Assembly (NCBI GenBank): GCA_016789125.1 | Contig: JAEUNU010000220.1 | Coordinates: 1-32,745 of the forward strand | DNA: 32,745 bases | Reading direction: 5' to 3' | Source: Zoogloea sp. | Lineage (GTDB): Bacteria > Pseudomonadota > Gammaproteobacteria > Burkholderiales > Rhodocyclaceae | Part shown: positions 1 to 8,932 of the stretch, one piece after another | Numbering within the stretch: position 1 is the first letter of the stretch | How the letters are laid out: each line of letters starts with the position of its first letter | Notes under the pieces: model-generated | Told to the model about the DNA's origin: nothing | Databases searched by the model: none | Seen by the model: only the letters and a program-made list of their open reading frames with translations | Program-made: the position numbers and the translations under genes

Positions 1-649
1 CAATGATGTGGGCAGCAACCAGGCCGATGAGAATCAGCGGCACGGCGATGACGTGGAAGGAGAAGAAGCGGTTCAGGGTGGCATCGGACACCACGAAGTC
101 GCCACGGATCACGACGGAGAGATCGGGACCGATGACGGGGATCGCGGAGAACAGGTTGACGATCACCTGGGCACCCCAGAAGGACATCTGGCCCCACGGC
201 AGCAGGTAGCCCATGAAGGCCTCGGCCATCAGCGCCAGGAAGATCAGGGTGCCGAAGATCCAGATGAGTTCGCGGGGCTTGCGGTAGGAACCGTAGAGCA
301 GGCCGCGGAACATGTGCAGGTACACCACGATGAAGAACGCCGAAGCGCCGGTGGAGTGCATGTAGCGGATGAGCCAGCCACCCGGCACGTCACGCATGAT
401 GTACTCGACCGAGGCGAAGGCCACCGGGACGCCGGCCGCATTGAGCGAGGCATCCGGCTTGTAGTGCATCACCAGGAAGATGCCGGTGACGATCTGGATC
501 ACCAGCACCAGCAGGGCCAGCGAGCCGAAGAAGTACCAGAAGTTGAAGTTCTTGGGCGCGTAGTATTCGGTGAGGTGGCCCTTGATGGACGACGTCAGCG
601 GAAAACGCGCGTCGATCCAGTCCAGAACCGCTTGAGATTTGGTCGTCAT
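1..649 (-). CDS. petB: Cytochrome b of the bc1 complex (partial, 3' end outside window)
   Basis: This is the membrane cytochrome b subunit of ubiquinol:cytochrome c oxidoreductase. It carries the two b hemes and the quinone sites in the inner membrane. The first 216 codons are visible and the frame stays open to the window edge. The translation shows the family signatures GGWLIRYMHSTGASAFF (first heme-ligand helix), LHMFRGLLYGSYRKPREL, LLPWGQMSFWGAQV and FFSFHVIAVPLILIGLVAAH (start of the second His pair). The ATG at 649 lies 3 nt after the stop of the Rieske gene, so the two are co-transcribed. Cytochrome c1 would be expected further along the operon, outside the window. Only the length of the missing part is unknown. 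Confidence 0.96.
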   Translation of the reverse strand, partial: MTTKSQAVLDWIDARFPLTSSIKGHLTEYYAPKNFNFWYFFGSLALLVLVIQIVTGIFLVMHYKPDASLNAAGVPVAFASVEYIMRDVPGGWLIRYMHSTGASAFFIVVYLHMFRGLLYGSYRKPRELIWIFGTLIFLALMAEAFMGYLLPWGQMSFWGAQVIVNLFSAIPVIGPDLSVVIRGDFVVSDATLNRFFSFHVIAVPLILIGLVAAHII

Positions 650-652
650 CGT

Positions 653-1246
653 TTATGCCTTTCCGTCTTCGCCGATCAGGATCTTGGCGTCGCTCAGATA
701 CTTGTGCGGCGGGATCTCGAGGTTGTCGGGTGCCGGCTTGCTCTTGTACACGCGGCCCGCCATGTCGAAGGTGGAACCGTGACAGGGGCACAGGAAGCCG
801 CCCGGCCAGTCGGCGGCGATACCGCTCTCGGCACCCGTCTTGAACTTTTCCGACGGCGAGCAACCCAAGTGGGTGCAGATGCCGACAGCCACCAGGATTT
901 CAGGCTTGATCGAACGGGTTTCGTTCTTGGCGTACTCCGGCTGCATCGGCTTGTCGGAGTTGGGATCGCTGACCTCGCCCTCGGTCTTCTTGAGGGAGTC
1001 CAGCATCTCCTTGGTGCGATTGATGATCCACACCGGCTTGCCACGCCACTCGACAGTCATCATCTGGCCCGGCGCCAGCTTGCCGATATCCACTTCAACC
1101 GGCGCACCGGCTGCCTTAGCACGCTCGGAGGGCGTCAGGCTCGCGACGAACGGAACGGCCGCAGCCGCTGCGGCCACACCTCCCGCTGCCGAAGTCACCA
1201 GCAACAGCTGGCGCCGACTCCCATCCACTTTTTGATCCACGCTCAT
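653..1246 (-). CDS. petA: Ubiquinol-cytochrome c reductase iron-sulfur (Rieske) subunit
   Basis: This 197-aa protein is the Rieske 2Fe-2S subunit of the bc1 complex. It takes an electron from ubiquinol and passes it to cytochrome c1 on the periplasmic side. Both cluster-binding loops are present: CTHLGC (C124, H126, C129) and CPCHGS (C153, C155, H156). The N-terminus has SRRQLLL followed by an Ala-rich hydrophobic segment (about 13-36), which fits a Tat-type uncleaved anchor. It is the first gene of the operon, with cytochrome b directly behind it. A strong -10 (TATACT) lies about 57 nt upstream of the ATG. Confidence 0.97.
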   Translation of the reverse strand: MSVDQKVDGSRRQLLLVTSAAGGVAAAAAAVPFVASLTPSERAKAAGAPVEVDIGKLAPGQMMTVEWRGKPVWIINRTKEMLDSLKKTEGEVSDPNSDKPMQPEYAKNETRSIKPEILVAVGICTHLGCSPSEKFKTGAESGIAADWPGGFLCPCHGSTFDMAGRVYKSKPAPDNLEIPPHKYLSDAKILIGEDGKA

Positions 1247-1302
1247 GGCCCACTAACCTCAATAAAAGAGACTTCGAAGATCGCAATACGGAAAACCTTG
1301 CA

Positions 1303-1331
1303 AGTATACCGAAAAGCCACACCCAAAAAAA
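1303..1331 (-). promoter_or_regulatory. Probable promoter of the petAB operon
   Basis: On the minus strand a TATACT -10 hexamer lies at 1303-1308. A T-rich -35 region (TTTTTT within 1325-1331) sits at about 16-18 nt spacing. This precedes the Rieske ATG (1246) by roughly 50 nt. The -10 is close to consensus and the -35 is weak. The assignment is by eye. Confidence 0.55.
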
Positions 1332-1348
1332 GGTTTGCCTCGCAAACC
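1325..1348 (-). terminator. Intrinsic terminator upstream of petA
   Basis: Read on the minus strand, GGTTTGC-GAG-GCAAACC is a perfect 7-bp stem with a 3-nt loop, followed directly by seven T residues. It lies between the start of the PBP4 gene (plus strand) and the petA promoter, so it ends no annotated gene. Its T-tract overlaps the presumed -35 region of petA. See findings for possible roles. Confidence 0.6.
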
Positions 1349-1451
1349 CGCGCCAGCATTGGGGATTTTGGCAGTCGCGCATTGCCGGAAAGGATGATTA
1401 AATCTGTTCCGCAGCGGAGCTCCCGCCCGCAGTTCGCCCACTTGCACACCG

Positions 1452-2876
1452 ATGCCGCCCCGCCAGAATCGCCTCCCACCGCTCCTGATCGCCCTCGCGC
1501 TGCTCCCTGCGGCGGCCCGGGCCGACACGCTTCCGGCGCCGCTCGAAGCAAGCCTCGCCCGCGCCGGCATCCCGGGCAACGCGGTCGCTGTCCTCGTCCA
1601 AAAGCTGGATGGAAGCGCCCCGCTTGTCAGCCACCGCAGCACCGAGGCGATGAACCCCGCCTCGGTAATGAAGCTCGTCACCACCCAGGTGGCGCTGGAG
1701 CGCCTCGGCCCCGCCTTCACCTGGAAGACCCGCCTCTCGACCCGTGCGGAGCTTGACGGCGGGGTGCTGAAGGGCTCGCTCCACATCACCGGCGGCGGCG
1801 ATCCGCGCCTGTCGCGGGAACGCCTGTGGCTGCTGCTGCGGGATCTGCGCGCCCAGGGCATCCGCCGCATCGCCGGCGACGTGGTGACCGACCGCAGCCT
1901 GTTCCGCCTCGCACCCCACGACCCGGCAGCCTTCGACCAGCGCCCGCTGCGCCCCTACAACGCCGGCGCCGACGCCCTGTCGGTGGACTACGGGGCGATC
2001 CGCCTGCGCCTGCAGCCGACCGCCGACGGCGCCAACGTGCGTAGCGATGCACTCCCCACCGGGCTGGTCATCGAGAACCGGATCCACCGCAGCAGCAACG
2101 GCGCCTGCGGCGACCCCACCACCCAGCTCAACGCCGACACAAGCGACGCCGGCAGCCTGACCCGGCTCAAGCTGAGCGGCAGTCTCGCTGCCGGGTGCAC
2201 CGAAGCCTTCGACTGGAACCTCGCGCCACTTCCACCGGAACGCCTGTTCGAGGGCTTGTTCCGCAGCCTGTGGAAGGAGCTCGGCGGTGAGATCGGCGGG
2301 CATTTCCAGAATGGCAGCACGCCGCCGGATGCCCGACTGCTGGCCGAAACAAGCTCCCCGCCCCTGCCGGAAGTGCTGCGCGACATGAACAAGTGGTCCA
2401 ACAACGTGATCGCCCGTCACGTGCTGGCCACCCTCGGCGCCACGGTCGAGCCGCGGCAGGATTCCGTGGAGGCGGGACGGCGGGTGGTCGAACAAAGCCT
2501 GGCCGCGGCGGGCATCGAGACGCGCGGCCTCGTGATCGAGAACGGCGCGGGGCTCTCGCGCAGCGCACGGATCAGCGCCCGCAGCCTCGGACAACTGCTG
2601 CAGAGCGCCTGGCGCAGCCCGACGATGCCCGAGCTGATGGCCTCGCTGCCGATCGCCGGCACCGACGGCACCGCCCGCCGACGCCTCGCCAACAGCTCCG
2701 CCGCCGGCCGAGCCCACGTCAAGACAGGCACCCTCGACGGCGTGCGCAGCCTCGCCGGCTACGTGCTGGCCCATGACAGCCAGCGCTACGCAGTCGTGCT
2801 GATGATCAACCACCCCAACGCGGGCGCCGCCCGGGATGCCCAGGACGCACTGCTGGAGTGGGTTGCGGAGAGGTGA
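1452..2876 (+). CDS. dacB: D-alanyl-D-alanine carboxypeptidase/endopeptidase (PBP4 family)
   Basis: This 474-aa periplasmic serine peptidase trims D-Ala from pentapeptides and/or cuts peptidoglycan cross-links (peptidase family S13). All three penicillin-binding motifs are present: SVMK (S71-K74, catalytic Ser and Lys), SNN (316-318) and KTG (424-426). The large insertion between the first two motifs is typical of class C PBPs. The N-terminus (hydrophobic LLIALALLPAAARA) is a signal peptide ending near residue 24. The gene diverges from petA. No strong ribosome-binding site precedes the ATG, so the exact start is less certain than the function. The stop codon overlaps the first unit of the 89-bp repeat array. 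Confidence 0.94.
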   Translation: MPPRQNRLPPLLIALALLPAAARADTLPAPLEASLARAGIPGNAVAVLVQKLDGSAPLVSHRSTEAMNPASVMKLVTTQVALERLGPAFTWKTRLSTRAELDGGVLKGSLHITGGGDPRLSRERLWLLLRDLRAQGIRRIAGDVVTDRSLFRLAPHDPAAFDQRPLRPYNAGADALSVDYGAIRLRLQPTADGANVRSDALPTGLVIENRIHRSSNGACGDPTTQLNADTSDAGSLTRLKLSGSLAAGCTEAFDWNLAPLPPERLFEGLFRSLWKELGGEIGGHFQNGSTPPDARLLAETSSPPLPEVLRDMNKWSNNVIARHVLATLGATVEPRQDSVEAGRRVVEQSLAAAGIETRGLVIENGAGLSRSARISARSLGQLLQSAWRSPTMPELMASLPIAGTDGTARRRLANSSAAGRAHVKTGTLDGVRSLAGYVLAHDSQRYAVVLMINHPNAGAARDAQDALLEWVAER

Positions 2877-3201
2877 CGGCCCCCGGAAGCGCCGCTACGC
2901 GCCACTTCCACCCCCCAAGGGGGTCGCAGGAGCGCTTGGGACGGCCCGGCGCACCCCTGCGTGGACGGCCCCCGGAAGCTCCGCTACGCGCCGCTTTCAC
3001 CCCCCAAGGGGGGCGCAGGAGCGCTTGGGACGGCCCGGCGCACCCCTGCGTGGACGGCACCCGGAAGCGCCGCTACGCGCCACTTCCACCCCCCAAGGGG
3101 GTCGCAGGAGCGCTTGGGGCGGCCCGGCGCACCCCTGCGCGGACGGCACCCGGAAGCGCCGCTACGCGCCGCCTTCACCCCCCAAGGGGGGCGCAGGAGC
3201 G
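2875..3201. repeat. Array of 3.7 tandem 89-bp repeats with central palindrome
   Basis: Units begin at 2875, 2964, 3053 and 3142, all exactly 89 bp apart; the fourth is cut short near 3201. Each holds the near-perfect palindrome CACCCCCCAAGGGGGG followed by CGCAGG, plus GAAGC(G/T)CCGCTACGCGCC. Because 89 is not a multiple of 3, no reading frame is conserved through the units, so the array is not coding. Units 1 and 3 share one variant around the palindrome, and units 2 and 4 the other. The array fills most of the gap between two convergent genes (dacB and the DUF2237 gene). Palindromes of this kind are common intergenic elements in betaproteobacteria (recalled, not searched). They could serve as a bidirectional terminator. 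The remaining bases to 3231 show nothing else. Confidence 0.93.
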
Positions 3202-3231
3202 CCACTTGCCCCGCCCTGGGGAAATCCGTGC

Positions 3232-3618
3232 TCAGCCTTCGTAGGCGTGGCGCTTCAGGGCCGAGAAGGGGATGACCTCGAGGGCGTCCATGTGGGTAGC
3301 GGCCAGCACCACCGGCGGGGCGACGCCGGCCTCCCAGGCCTCGCGCCAGCGCAGGGCGCACAGGCACCAGCGGTCGCCGGGCTTGAGGCCCGGAAATCGG
3401 TAGTCTGGCCGCGGGGTGGACAGGTCGTTGCCCCGCAGCTTGCTGAACTCGAGGAAGGCTTCGGTGACCTTGACGCACACGTGGTGACGGCCCACGTCCT
3501 GGGCGTCTGCCTCGCAGCAGCCAGTGCGCAGCCACCCGGTCAGCGGATCGTAGCTGCAGGCCAGCAACGGGCCGCCCAGCACATTAAGGGCGTCACTGGG
3601 GGGAAGATCGGCGCTCAA
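3232..3618 (-). CDS. DUF2237 family protein
   Basis: This is a 128-aa cytoplasmic protein of unknown function. It matches the DUF2237 family pattern as I recall it: NVLGGPL...CSYDPLTG, the [16 protein letters not shown] segment, [34 protein letters not shown] and a final [16 protein letters not shown]. The conserved cysteines (CC, C, CLC) and histidines could bind metal. The start is taken as the TTG at 3618, whose last two bases begin the galE stop TGA (TTGA overlap). GGAGG lies 10 nt upstream and the family homology begins right after it. Longer in-frame extensions run out of frame through galE and are not real. Translational coupling to galE is likely. Confidence 0.85.
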   Translation of the reverse strand: MSADLPPSDALNVLGGPLLACSYDPLTGWLRTGCCEADAQDVGRHHVCVKVTEAFLEFSKLRGNDLSTPRPDYRFPGLKPGDRWCLCALRWREAWEAGVAPPVVLAATHMDALEVIPFSALKRHAYEG

Positions 3619-4634
3619 TCGGGATAGCCCTCCGCGTTGGAACTCTGCCAGCGCCATGCGTCGGCGCACATCTCGTCGATACCCCGCTCGGCGCGCCAGC
3701 CCAGCTCCCGCTCGGCCAGGCCCGGCTCGGCGTAGCACTGGGCCACGTCGCCGGGGCGGCGGGCGACGATCTCGAAGGGCACCGGCCGGCCGCTGGCCGT
3801 CTCGAAGGCCTTGACCCCCACGATGACGCTGTAGCCGCGGCCGGTGCCGAGGTTGACGGTGAGCACGCCCTGGCGTTCGGTGAGGCGCCGCACCGCCGCC
3901 ACGTGTCCGACGGCCAGGTCCACCACATGGATGTAGTCGCGCACGCCGGTGCCGTCGGGCGTCGGGTAGTCGCCGCCAAAGACGCGCAACTGGGGCAGAC
4001 GGCCCACCGCCACCTGGCTCACGTAGGGCATCAGGTTGTTGGGCAGGCCGTTCGGGTCTTCGCCGATGCGGCCGCTGGCGTGGGCCCCCACCGGGTTGAA
4101 GTAGCGCAGCAGCGCCACCCGCCATTCGGGGTCGGCGGCGGCGAGGTCGGACAGCACGAACTCCATCATCCACTTGGTGCGGCCATAGGGATTGGTCGGG
4201 CCAGTGGGAAAGTCTTCGCGGATCGGCACGCTGGCCGGGTCGCCATACACGGTGGCCGACGAGCTGAAGACCAGCGACTTGACGCCCGCCTCGGCCATCA
4301 CCTCGGCCAGCGCCACGGTGCCGGCGATGTTGTTGTCGTAGTACATGAGCGGCTTGGCCACCGACTCGCCGACCGCCTTGAGGGCCGCGAAGTGGATCAC
4401 CGCATCGATGGCGTGGGCCTTGAAGACTTCGCGCAGCGCGGCCTTGTCGCGGATGTCGGCACGATAGAAGGCACCCAGCTTGCGCCCGGCGATCTCCTCG
4501 ACGCGGCGCAGGGCCTCGGGCTTGCTGTTGCTGAAGTTATCGACGACGAGCACTTCGTAGCCCGCGGCGAGGAGTTCGACGCAGGTGTGGGAGCCGATGT
4601 AGCCGGCGCCGCCGGTGACGAGAATCGTGGGCAT
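3615..4634 (-). CDS. galE: UDP-glucose 4-epimerase
   Basis: This 339-aa enzyme interconverts UDP-glucose and UDP-galactose, supplying galactose for surface polysaccharides. It is an extended short-chain dehydrogenase. The NAD-binding motif [10 protein letters not shown] is at residues 7-16. The catalytic Ser (SSSATVYG, about 124-125) and the Tyr/Lys pair (Y150, K154 in NPYGRTK) are present. The C-terminal substrate-binding part is complete ([23 protein letters not shown]). Length is normal for the family. It overlaps the DUF2237 start at its 3' end. A TATCAT box about 35 nt upstream of the ATG might be a -10, but no matching -35 is seen. Confidence 0.96.
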   Translation of the reverse strand: MPTILVTGGAGYIGSHTCVELLAAGYEVLVVDNFSNSKPEALRRVEEIAGRKLGAFYRADIRDKAALREVFKAHAIDAVIHFAALKAVGESVAKPLMYYDNNIAGTVALAEVMAEAGVKSLVFSSSATVYGDPASVPIREDFPTGPTNPYGRTKWMMEFVLSDLAAADPEWRVALLRYFNPVGAHASGRIGEDPNGLPNNLMPYVSQVAVGRLPQLRVFGGDYPTPDGTGVRDYIHVVDLAVGHVAAVRRLTERQGVLTVNLGTGRGYSVIVGVKAFETASGRPVPFEIVARRPGDVAQCYAEPGLAERELGWRAERGIDEMCADAWRWQSSNAEGYPD

Positions 4635-4708
4635 GGTGTGGATCCGGAGGTTCGAAGGACGGCAGCATGATAGCGCGGCTCACGCCCCGCCCGCCTCCGC
4701 GGCAGCGC

Positions 4709-5908
4709 TCAGATTGCGCCTTTTTCACGTAGCGCGAGAATCTCCTCCGGGCTGAAGCCGAGCCCGGCGAGGATCTCGCTGGTGTGCTCGCCCAGCTTGG
4801 GGCCCAGCCACTCGGTGCCGCCGGGGGTTTCGGCCAGCCTGGGCACGATGCCGGGGAGGTGGATCGGCGTGCCGTCGGGCAGGGTCGCCGCCTCGAACAT
4901 GCCGCGGGCGGCAAACTGGGCGTCGCGGAACATGTCGGCCACCGAGTAGATCGCGCTGGCCGGCACCTCGGCGGCTTCCATCGCGGCCAGCACCGCGTCG
5001 CCGTCGTGGGCCGCCACCCAGGCGTCGATGGCGGCATACAGCTCGGCGGCGCGGGCGTCGCGGCCGGCGTTGCTGGCGAGCTGGGGGTCATCGGCCAGGT
5101 CGGGGCGGCCGATGGCCCGCATCAGGCGCACGAAGATCGCGTCGCCGTTGCCGCCGATGATGATGTGGCGCCCGTCGCGGGTGGTGTGGGTGTTGGACGG
5201 GGTGATGCCGGGCATCACGTTGCCGGTGCGTTCGCGCACGAAGCCGGCCACGTCGAACTCGGGCACCATGCTCTCCATCATCGCGAAGACGGCCTCGTAG
5301 AGGGCCACGTCGACCACCTGCCCGGCCCCGCCATTCACCTCCCGGTGACGCAGGGCCATGAGTGCGCCGATGGCGGCCCACAGGGCGGCGATTGAGTCGC
5401 CGATCGAGATGCCGGTGCGCACCGGCGGCCGGTCGGGGAAGCCGGTGATGTAGCGCAACCCGCCCATCGATTCGCCGATGGCCCCGAAGCCCGGCCGCTC
5501 ACGGTAGGGCCCGGTCTGGCCGAAACCCGACAAGCGCACCATCACCAGGCCCGGGTTGGCCGCCGACAGCGCGTCCCAGCCGAGGCCCAGCTTGTCGAGC
5601 ACACCGGGCCGGAAGTTCTCGACGACGATATCGGCCTCTTCGGCCAGCCGGCGCACGATGGCGAGGCCGTCCGGGTGCTTGAGGTTGGCGGTGATCGACT
5701 TCTTGTTGCGGGCCTGCACCGACCACCACAGCGACGTGCCCTCGTGCAGCTTGCGCCACTGGCGCAGCGGGTCGCCGCCGTCGGGCGACTCAACCTTGAT
5801 CACCTCGGCGCCGAACTCGGCCAGGATGCGCGTGCAGAAGGGGCCGGCGATCAGCGTGCCGAGTTCCAGAACCTTGACGCCGGCGAGGGGCTTCGATGGA
5901 GTGTTCAT
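4709..5908 (-). CDS. CaiB/BaiF family CoA-transferase
   Basis: This 399-aa class III CoA-transferase (formyl-CoA transferase/CaiB fold) moves CoA between carboxylic acids in the cytoplasm. Family features in order: the opening [16 protein letters not shown], the [17 protein letters not shown] segment, [31 protein letters not shown], and the GDSIAAL region with the expected catalytic Asp at D171. The substrate cannot be read from sequence, as the family covers oxalate, carnitine, succinate and other acyl-CoAs. It starts 20 nt after recR, so it is probably read from the dnaX-recR transcript, although it has no known link to DNA repair. No acyl-CoA metabolism gene lies nearby to hint at the substrate. 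Confidence 0.9.
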   Translation of the reverse strand: MNTPSKPLAGVKVLELGTLIAGPFCTRILAEFGAEVIKVESPDGGDPLRQWRKLHEGTSLWWSVQARNKKSITANLKHPDGLAIVRRLAEEADIVVENFRPGVLDKLGLGWDALSAANPGLVMVRLSGFGQTGPYRERPGFGAIGESMGGLRYITGFPDRPPVRTGISIGDSIAALWAAIGALMALRHREVNGGAGQVVDVALYEAVFAMMESMVPEFDVAGFVRERTGNVMPGITPSNTHTTRDGRHIIIGGNGDAIFVRLMRAIGRPDLADDPQLASNAGRDARAAELYAAIDAWVAAHDGDAVLAAMEAAEVPASAIYSVADMFRDAQFAARGMFEAATLPDGTPIHLPGIVPRLAETPGGTEWLGPKLGEHTSEILAGLGFSPEEILALREKGAI

Positions 5909-5928
5909 GCCGGGAAGACCCTTGGAGT

Positions 5929-6525
5929 TCAGAGGGAACGGCGCTCGACCAGTGCCTGGGCGATGGTGCCCGAATCGGTGTGCTCCAGCTCGCCGCCCAC
6001 CGGGATGCCGCGGGCGATGCGGCTCACCTTGATACCGCGGCTCTTCAGCAGCTCGGAGATCATGTGGGCGGTGGCCTCGCCCTCGTTGGTGAAGTTGGTG
6101 GCGAGGATGACCTCCTGCACCACCCCGTCACAGGCCCGACCGAGGAACTTCTCGAGCCCGAGCTCCCGCGGGCCAATGCCATCGAGGGGCGACAGGCGGC
6201 CCATCAGCACGTAATAGAGGCCGTGGTAGCTGTGGGTCTGCTCGAGCATCGCCAGGTCGGAGGGCATCTCGACGACGCACAGCTGGGTGGCGTCGCGCTG
6301 GGGGCTGGCGCAGCGGGCGCAGACGCCTTCTTCACAGAAGGTGTTGCAGCGCGAGCAGTGGCGCAGCACCTCGAGGGCATGGCCAAGGGCGGTGGCCAGC
6401 CGCGCGGCGCCCCGCTGGTCCCGCTGCAGCAGATGGAAGGCCATGCGCTGAGCCGACTTGGGCCCGACGCCGGGCAGGCAGCGCAGGGCCTCGATGAGGA
6501 CGTCGAGGCTGGAAGGGGTGCTCAC
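5929..6525 (-). CDS. recR: Recombination mediator protein RecR
   Basis: This 198-aa protein works with RecO (and RecF) to load RecA on SSB-coated gaps. In order it shows the helix-hairpin-helix [17 protein letters not shown] (14-30), a four-Cys zinc finger (C57, C60, C69, C72), and a Toprim domain beginning CVVEMPSDL with [20 protein letters not shown]. The C-terminal [23 protein letters not shown] is the usual Walker-B-like tail. Length and order are typical. It forms the conserved dnaX-ybaB-recR block, with a 20-nt gap to ybaB. Confidence 0.97.
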   Translation of the reverse strand: MSTPSSLDVLIEALRCLPGVGPKSAQRMAFHLLQRDQRGAARLATALGHALEVLRHCSRCNTFCEEGVCARCASPQRDATQLCVVEMPSDLAMLEQTHSYHGLYYVLMGRLSPLDGIGPRELGLEKFLGRACDGVVQEVILATNFTNEGEATAHMISELLKSRGIKVSRIARGIPVGGELEHTDSGTIAQALVERRSL

Positions 6526-6545
6526 GCGGAGATGCCGTCAGGGCT

Positions 6546-6869
6546 TCAAAAGGGCATCTTGAAGCCGGGGGGCAGGTTGAGGCCGGCGGTGAAGCCGGAC
6601 ATCTTCTCCTGGGTGGTGGTCTCGACGCGACGCACGGCATCGTTGACGGCGGCGGCGATCAGGTCTTCGAGCATTTCCTTGTCGTCCATCACCGACGGGT
6701 CGATGGCGATGCGGCGCACGTCGTACTTGCAGGTCATGGTGACCTTGACCATGCCGGCGCCGGACTGGCCTTCGACCTCGATGCCGCCGAGGCTGTCCTG
6801 CATCTTCTTCATGTTGTCCTGCATTTGCTGGGCCTGTTTCATCAGGCCGGCGATGCCGCCTTTCATCAT
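6546..6869 (-). CDS. ybaB: YbaB/EbfC family nucleoid-associated protein
   Basis: This 107-aa DNA-binding dimer of the YbaB/EbfC family is found between dnaX and recR in many bacteria. The sequence begins with a Met/Gln-rich helix ([20 protein letters not shown]), followed by the beta-sheet core ([29 protein letters not shown]) and the helix [15 protein letters not shown]. It ends with [18 protein letters not shown], the usual YbaB tail. It lies 41 nt after dnaX and 20 nt before recR, so co-transcription is expected. Confidence 0.95.
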   Translation of the reverse strand: MMKGGIAGLMKQAQQMQDNMKKMQDSLGGIEVEGQSGAGMVKVTMTCKYDVRRIAIDPSVMDDKEMLEDLIAAAVNDAVRRVETTTQEKMSGFTAGLNLPPGFKMPF

Positions 6870-6910
6870 GGTGCTGTTCTCCGGATGGGTTGGGTGAGAT
6901 TCGAAGGAAG

Positions 6911-8878
6911 TCAGAGGGGTTTGACCGACGCCACTTCGAGCGTCGCGTCAAAGCGCGAAATGAGCTCGCGCACGAAGGGGTCCTGCTCGAGGGCGACGAC
7001 CGCCGCGGCGTGGCGCTCGGTCTTCTCGGCCTGGTTGCGCTGGGCCGGCGTAACGGTGGCGATCTCGCCCACCTCGATGGCGACCCGGACCGGAGCGCCG
7101 AAATGGGCCGACAAGGCCTCCTGGAGCTTCTCGGGGCCGCTGCGGTTGATCTGCAGCAGGTGGCGCTGGTCGTTGGCGAGGCGCAGCTTGAGGAGACGGC
7201 CCTCGACCCTCACCAGCTCGCTGTGCTGGGCGAGCTGCAGGTTGAAGCCGCCGAGGCCGATCTGCTCCTGCAGGGCGTGCCAGTCGATGTCTGCGGGCAG
7301 GGGCTCGCCGGAGTCGGGCACGGCTTGCGGCGCGGGCGCCTCGGCTGCGGGCTCGGCAACGACCGGTGCGGTGGCCACCGGCTCGGGCGCGGCGGGCGGA
7401 GGAGCTTCGGGCGCGACGGGGGCCGCTGCCAGCGCGGGGGCCGGAGCCTCCACGCTCTCGTGGGCCTCCGGCGGCAGGTCTTCCCAGGGCGGCACGCTGC
7501 TGCCATAGTCGGGCTCGCTGGCCTTGGCCGGCACGGGCACGGGCGGCGGAGCAAGCACCGGCGCCGGCTCGGACGCCCGCGTCTCCGGCGGCGCCGGGCG
7601 CGGGGCCTCGGGCCGGGGCATGGGCTTCTCGACCGGGGCGACATTCACCGACCCCGCTGCGGGTGCCGGGCGGGGCGCGGCGGAAGTCGCCAGTGCCACC
7701 GGGCGGGGCGTTGCCGGCACCGCAGCCGCTGTCGGCAAGGGCCGGGCCTGGCCTTCTCCCCCTCCACCCGCCAGCACGCCGCCGAGGGCGGCCGGCTGGG
7801 TCGGGCGGAAGGCGAACAAGCGCAGCAGGGTCATCGAGAAGCCGGTGGCCTCGTCGGGCGCCAGCGGCAGCTCGTCGCGACCGTGGATGGCGATCTGGTA
7901 GGCGAGCTGCAGGAACTCGGCGTCGAAGGCCTCGACATAGGGCGCCAGCCGCGCGGCCTCGAACTCGTCGGCGATGGCGGCCGGCGCGAGCTGGGCCAGG
8001 GCAACCCGGTGCAGCAGGCTGGCAAGGGCCTGCAGCGCCGACTCGAAGGACAGGCTGCGCGCCTCCATGGCGTCGACGGCGCCCATCAGGGCCTGCACGT
8101 CGTTGGCCCGCAGGGCGTCGAGCACCGCATACAGGTGATCGTCGCCGACCGTGCCGAGCATGTCCTGGACCGCCTGCTCTTCCACCTTGCCGGCGCCGTG
8201 GGCGATGGCCTGGTCGAGCAGCGATAGCGAATCGCGCATCGAGCCGCTGGCGGCCTTGGCGATGTGGCGCAGCGCGCCCGGCTCGAAGGGCACCGCCTCG
8301 GCCTCGAGCAGCCGCGTGAGGTGGCCGACGATGTGCCCCGGCGGCATCTGCTTGAGGTTGAACTGCAGGCAGCGCGACAGCACGGTGACCGGGATCTTTT
8401 GCGGGTCGGTGGTGGCGATGATGAACTTGACGTGCTCGGGCGGCTCTTCAAGGGTCTTCAGCATGGCGTTGAAGGCGTGCCCGGTGAGCATGTGCACTTC
8501 GTCGATCATGTAGACCTTGTAGCGGCCCTGCACCGGCGCATACACCGCCTGGTCGAGCAGCGCGGCCATGTCGTCGACGCCCCGGTTGGAAGCGGCGTCC
8601 ATCTCGACGTAGTCGGGGAAGCGGTCGGCGTCGATCGCCGTGCAGGCCGCGCACTGGTTGCACGGCGTCGGGGTGACGCCGGTTTCGCAGTTGAGGGCCT
8701 TGGCGAGGATGCGCGAGATGGTGGTCTTGCCGACCCCGCGGGTGCCGGTGAACAGATAGGCGTGGTGCAGGCGGCCGGTGGACAGCGCGTGGGTCAGGGC
8801 ACGCACCACGTGCTCCTGGCCGACGAGGGTCTCGAAGCTGCGCGGGCGCCACTTGCGGGCAAGTACTTGATAAGCCAT
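6911..8878 (-). CDS. dnaX: DNA polymerase III subunit tau/gamma
   Basis: This 655-aa clamp-loader ATPase organises the replisome and loads the beta clamp. Motifs: Walker A GTRGVGKT (45-52), a zinc-binding module (C64, C73, C76, C79), Walker B DEVHM (126-130), and sensor-type [19 protein letters not shown]. The AAA+ and domain III part runs to about 370. A Pro/Ala-rich linker spans about 385-535, and a tau-type C-terminal domain that would bind DnaB and the alpha subunit runs from about 540 to the end. I saw no A-rich slippery heptamer at the position where gamma would be made by frameshifting, so probably only tau is produced. The ATG follows a -10-like TAGAAT by 6 nt and has no Shine-Dalgarno. 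Confidence 0.97.
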   Translation of the reverse strand: MAYQVLARKWRPRSFETLVGQEHVVRALTHALSTGRLHHAYLFTGTRGVGKTTISRILAKALNCETGVTPTPCNQCAACTAIDADRFPDYVEMDAASNRGVDDMAALLDQAVYAPVQGRYKVYMIDEVHMLTGHAFNAMLKTLEEPPEHVKFIIATTDPQKIPVTVLSRCLQFNLKQMPPGHIVGHLTRLLEAEAVPFEPGALRHIAKAASGSMRDSLSLLDQAIAHGAGKVEEQAVQDMLGTVGDDHLYAVLDALRANDVQALMGAVDAMEARSLSFESALQALASLLHRVALAQLAPAAIADEFEAARLAPYVEAFDAEFLQLAYQIAIHGRDELPLAPDEATGFSMTLLRLFAFRPTQPAALGGVLAGGGGEGQARPLPTAAAVPATPRPVALATSAAPRPAPAAGSVNVAPVEKPMPRPEAPRPAPPETRASEPAPVLAPPPVPVPAKASEPDYGSSVPPWEDLPPEAHESVEAPAPALAAAPVAPEAPPPAAPEPVATAPVVAEPAAEAPAPQAVPDSGEPLPADIDWHALQEQIGLGGFNLQLAQHSELVRVEGRLLKLRLANDQRHLLQINRSGPEKLQEALSAHFGAPVRVAIEVGEIATVTPAQRNQAEKTERHAAAVVALEQDPFVRELISRFDATLEVASVKPL

Positions 8879-8884
8879 GGCGGG

Positions 8885-8890
8885 ATTCTA
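8885..8890 (-). promoter_or_regulatory. -10 element immediately before dnaX
   Basis: TAGAAT on the minus strand sits 6 nt from the dnaX ATG. It lies in the 12-mer CTGTTAGAATCC, which is repeated exactly at the 4.5S RNA promoter 200 bp away. No good -35 is visible at 16-18 nt. If used, transcription would begin at or next to the start codon. Confidence 0.4.
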
Positions 8891-8932
8891 ACAGGCCGGC
8901 AGCGGCGAAGACGCGCCCGGCAAGCGGCCGCA

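Noticed and set aside
8..1756. A 582-codon plus-strand frame across cytochrome b, the Rieske gene and the start of dacB
   Set aside because: It is antisense to two clearly identified genes, and its product is His/Asp/Gly-rich shadow sequence with no domain.
2875..3201. A CRISPR array or a repeat-containing protein
   Set aside because: Units are contiguous at 89 bp with no variable spacers, and no cas genes are near. The 89-bp period breaks the reading frame at every unit.
8390..8402. A dnaX programmed frameshift at an AAAAG run
   Set aside because: The run codes for QK in the ATPase domain (about residue 160), far before the domain III/IV border where gamma would end. No A-AAA-AAG heptamer or downstream hairpin was seen near the right place.
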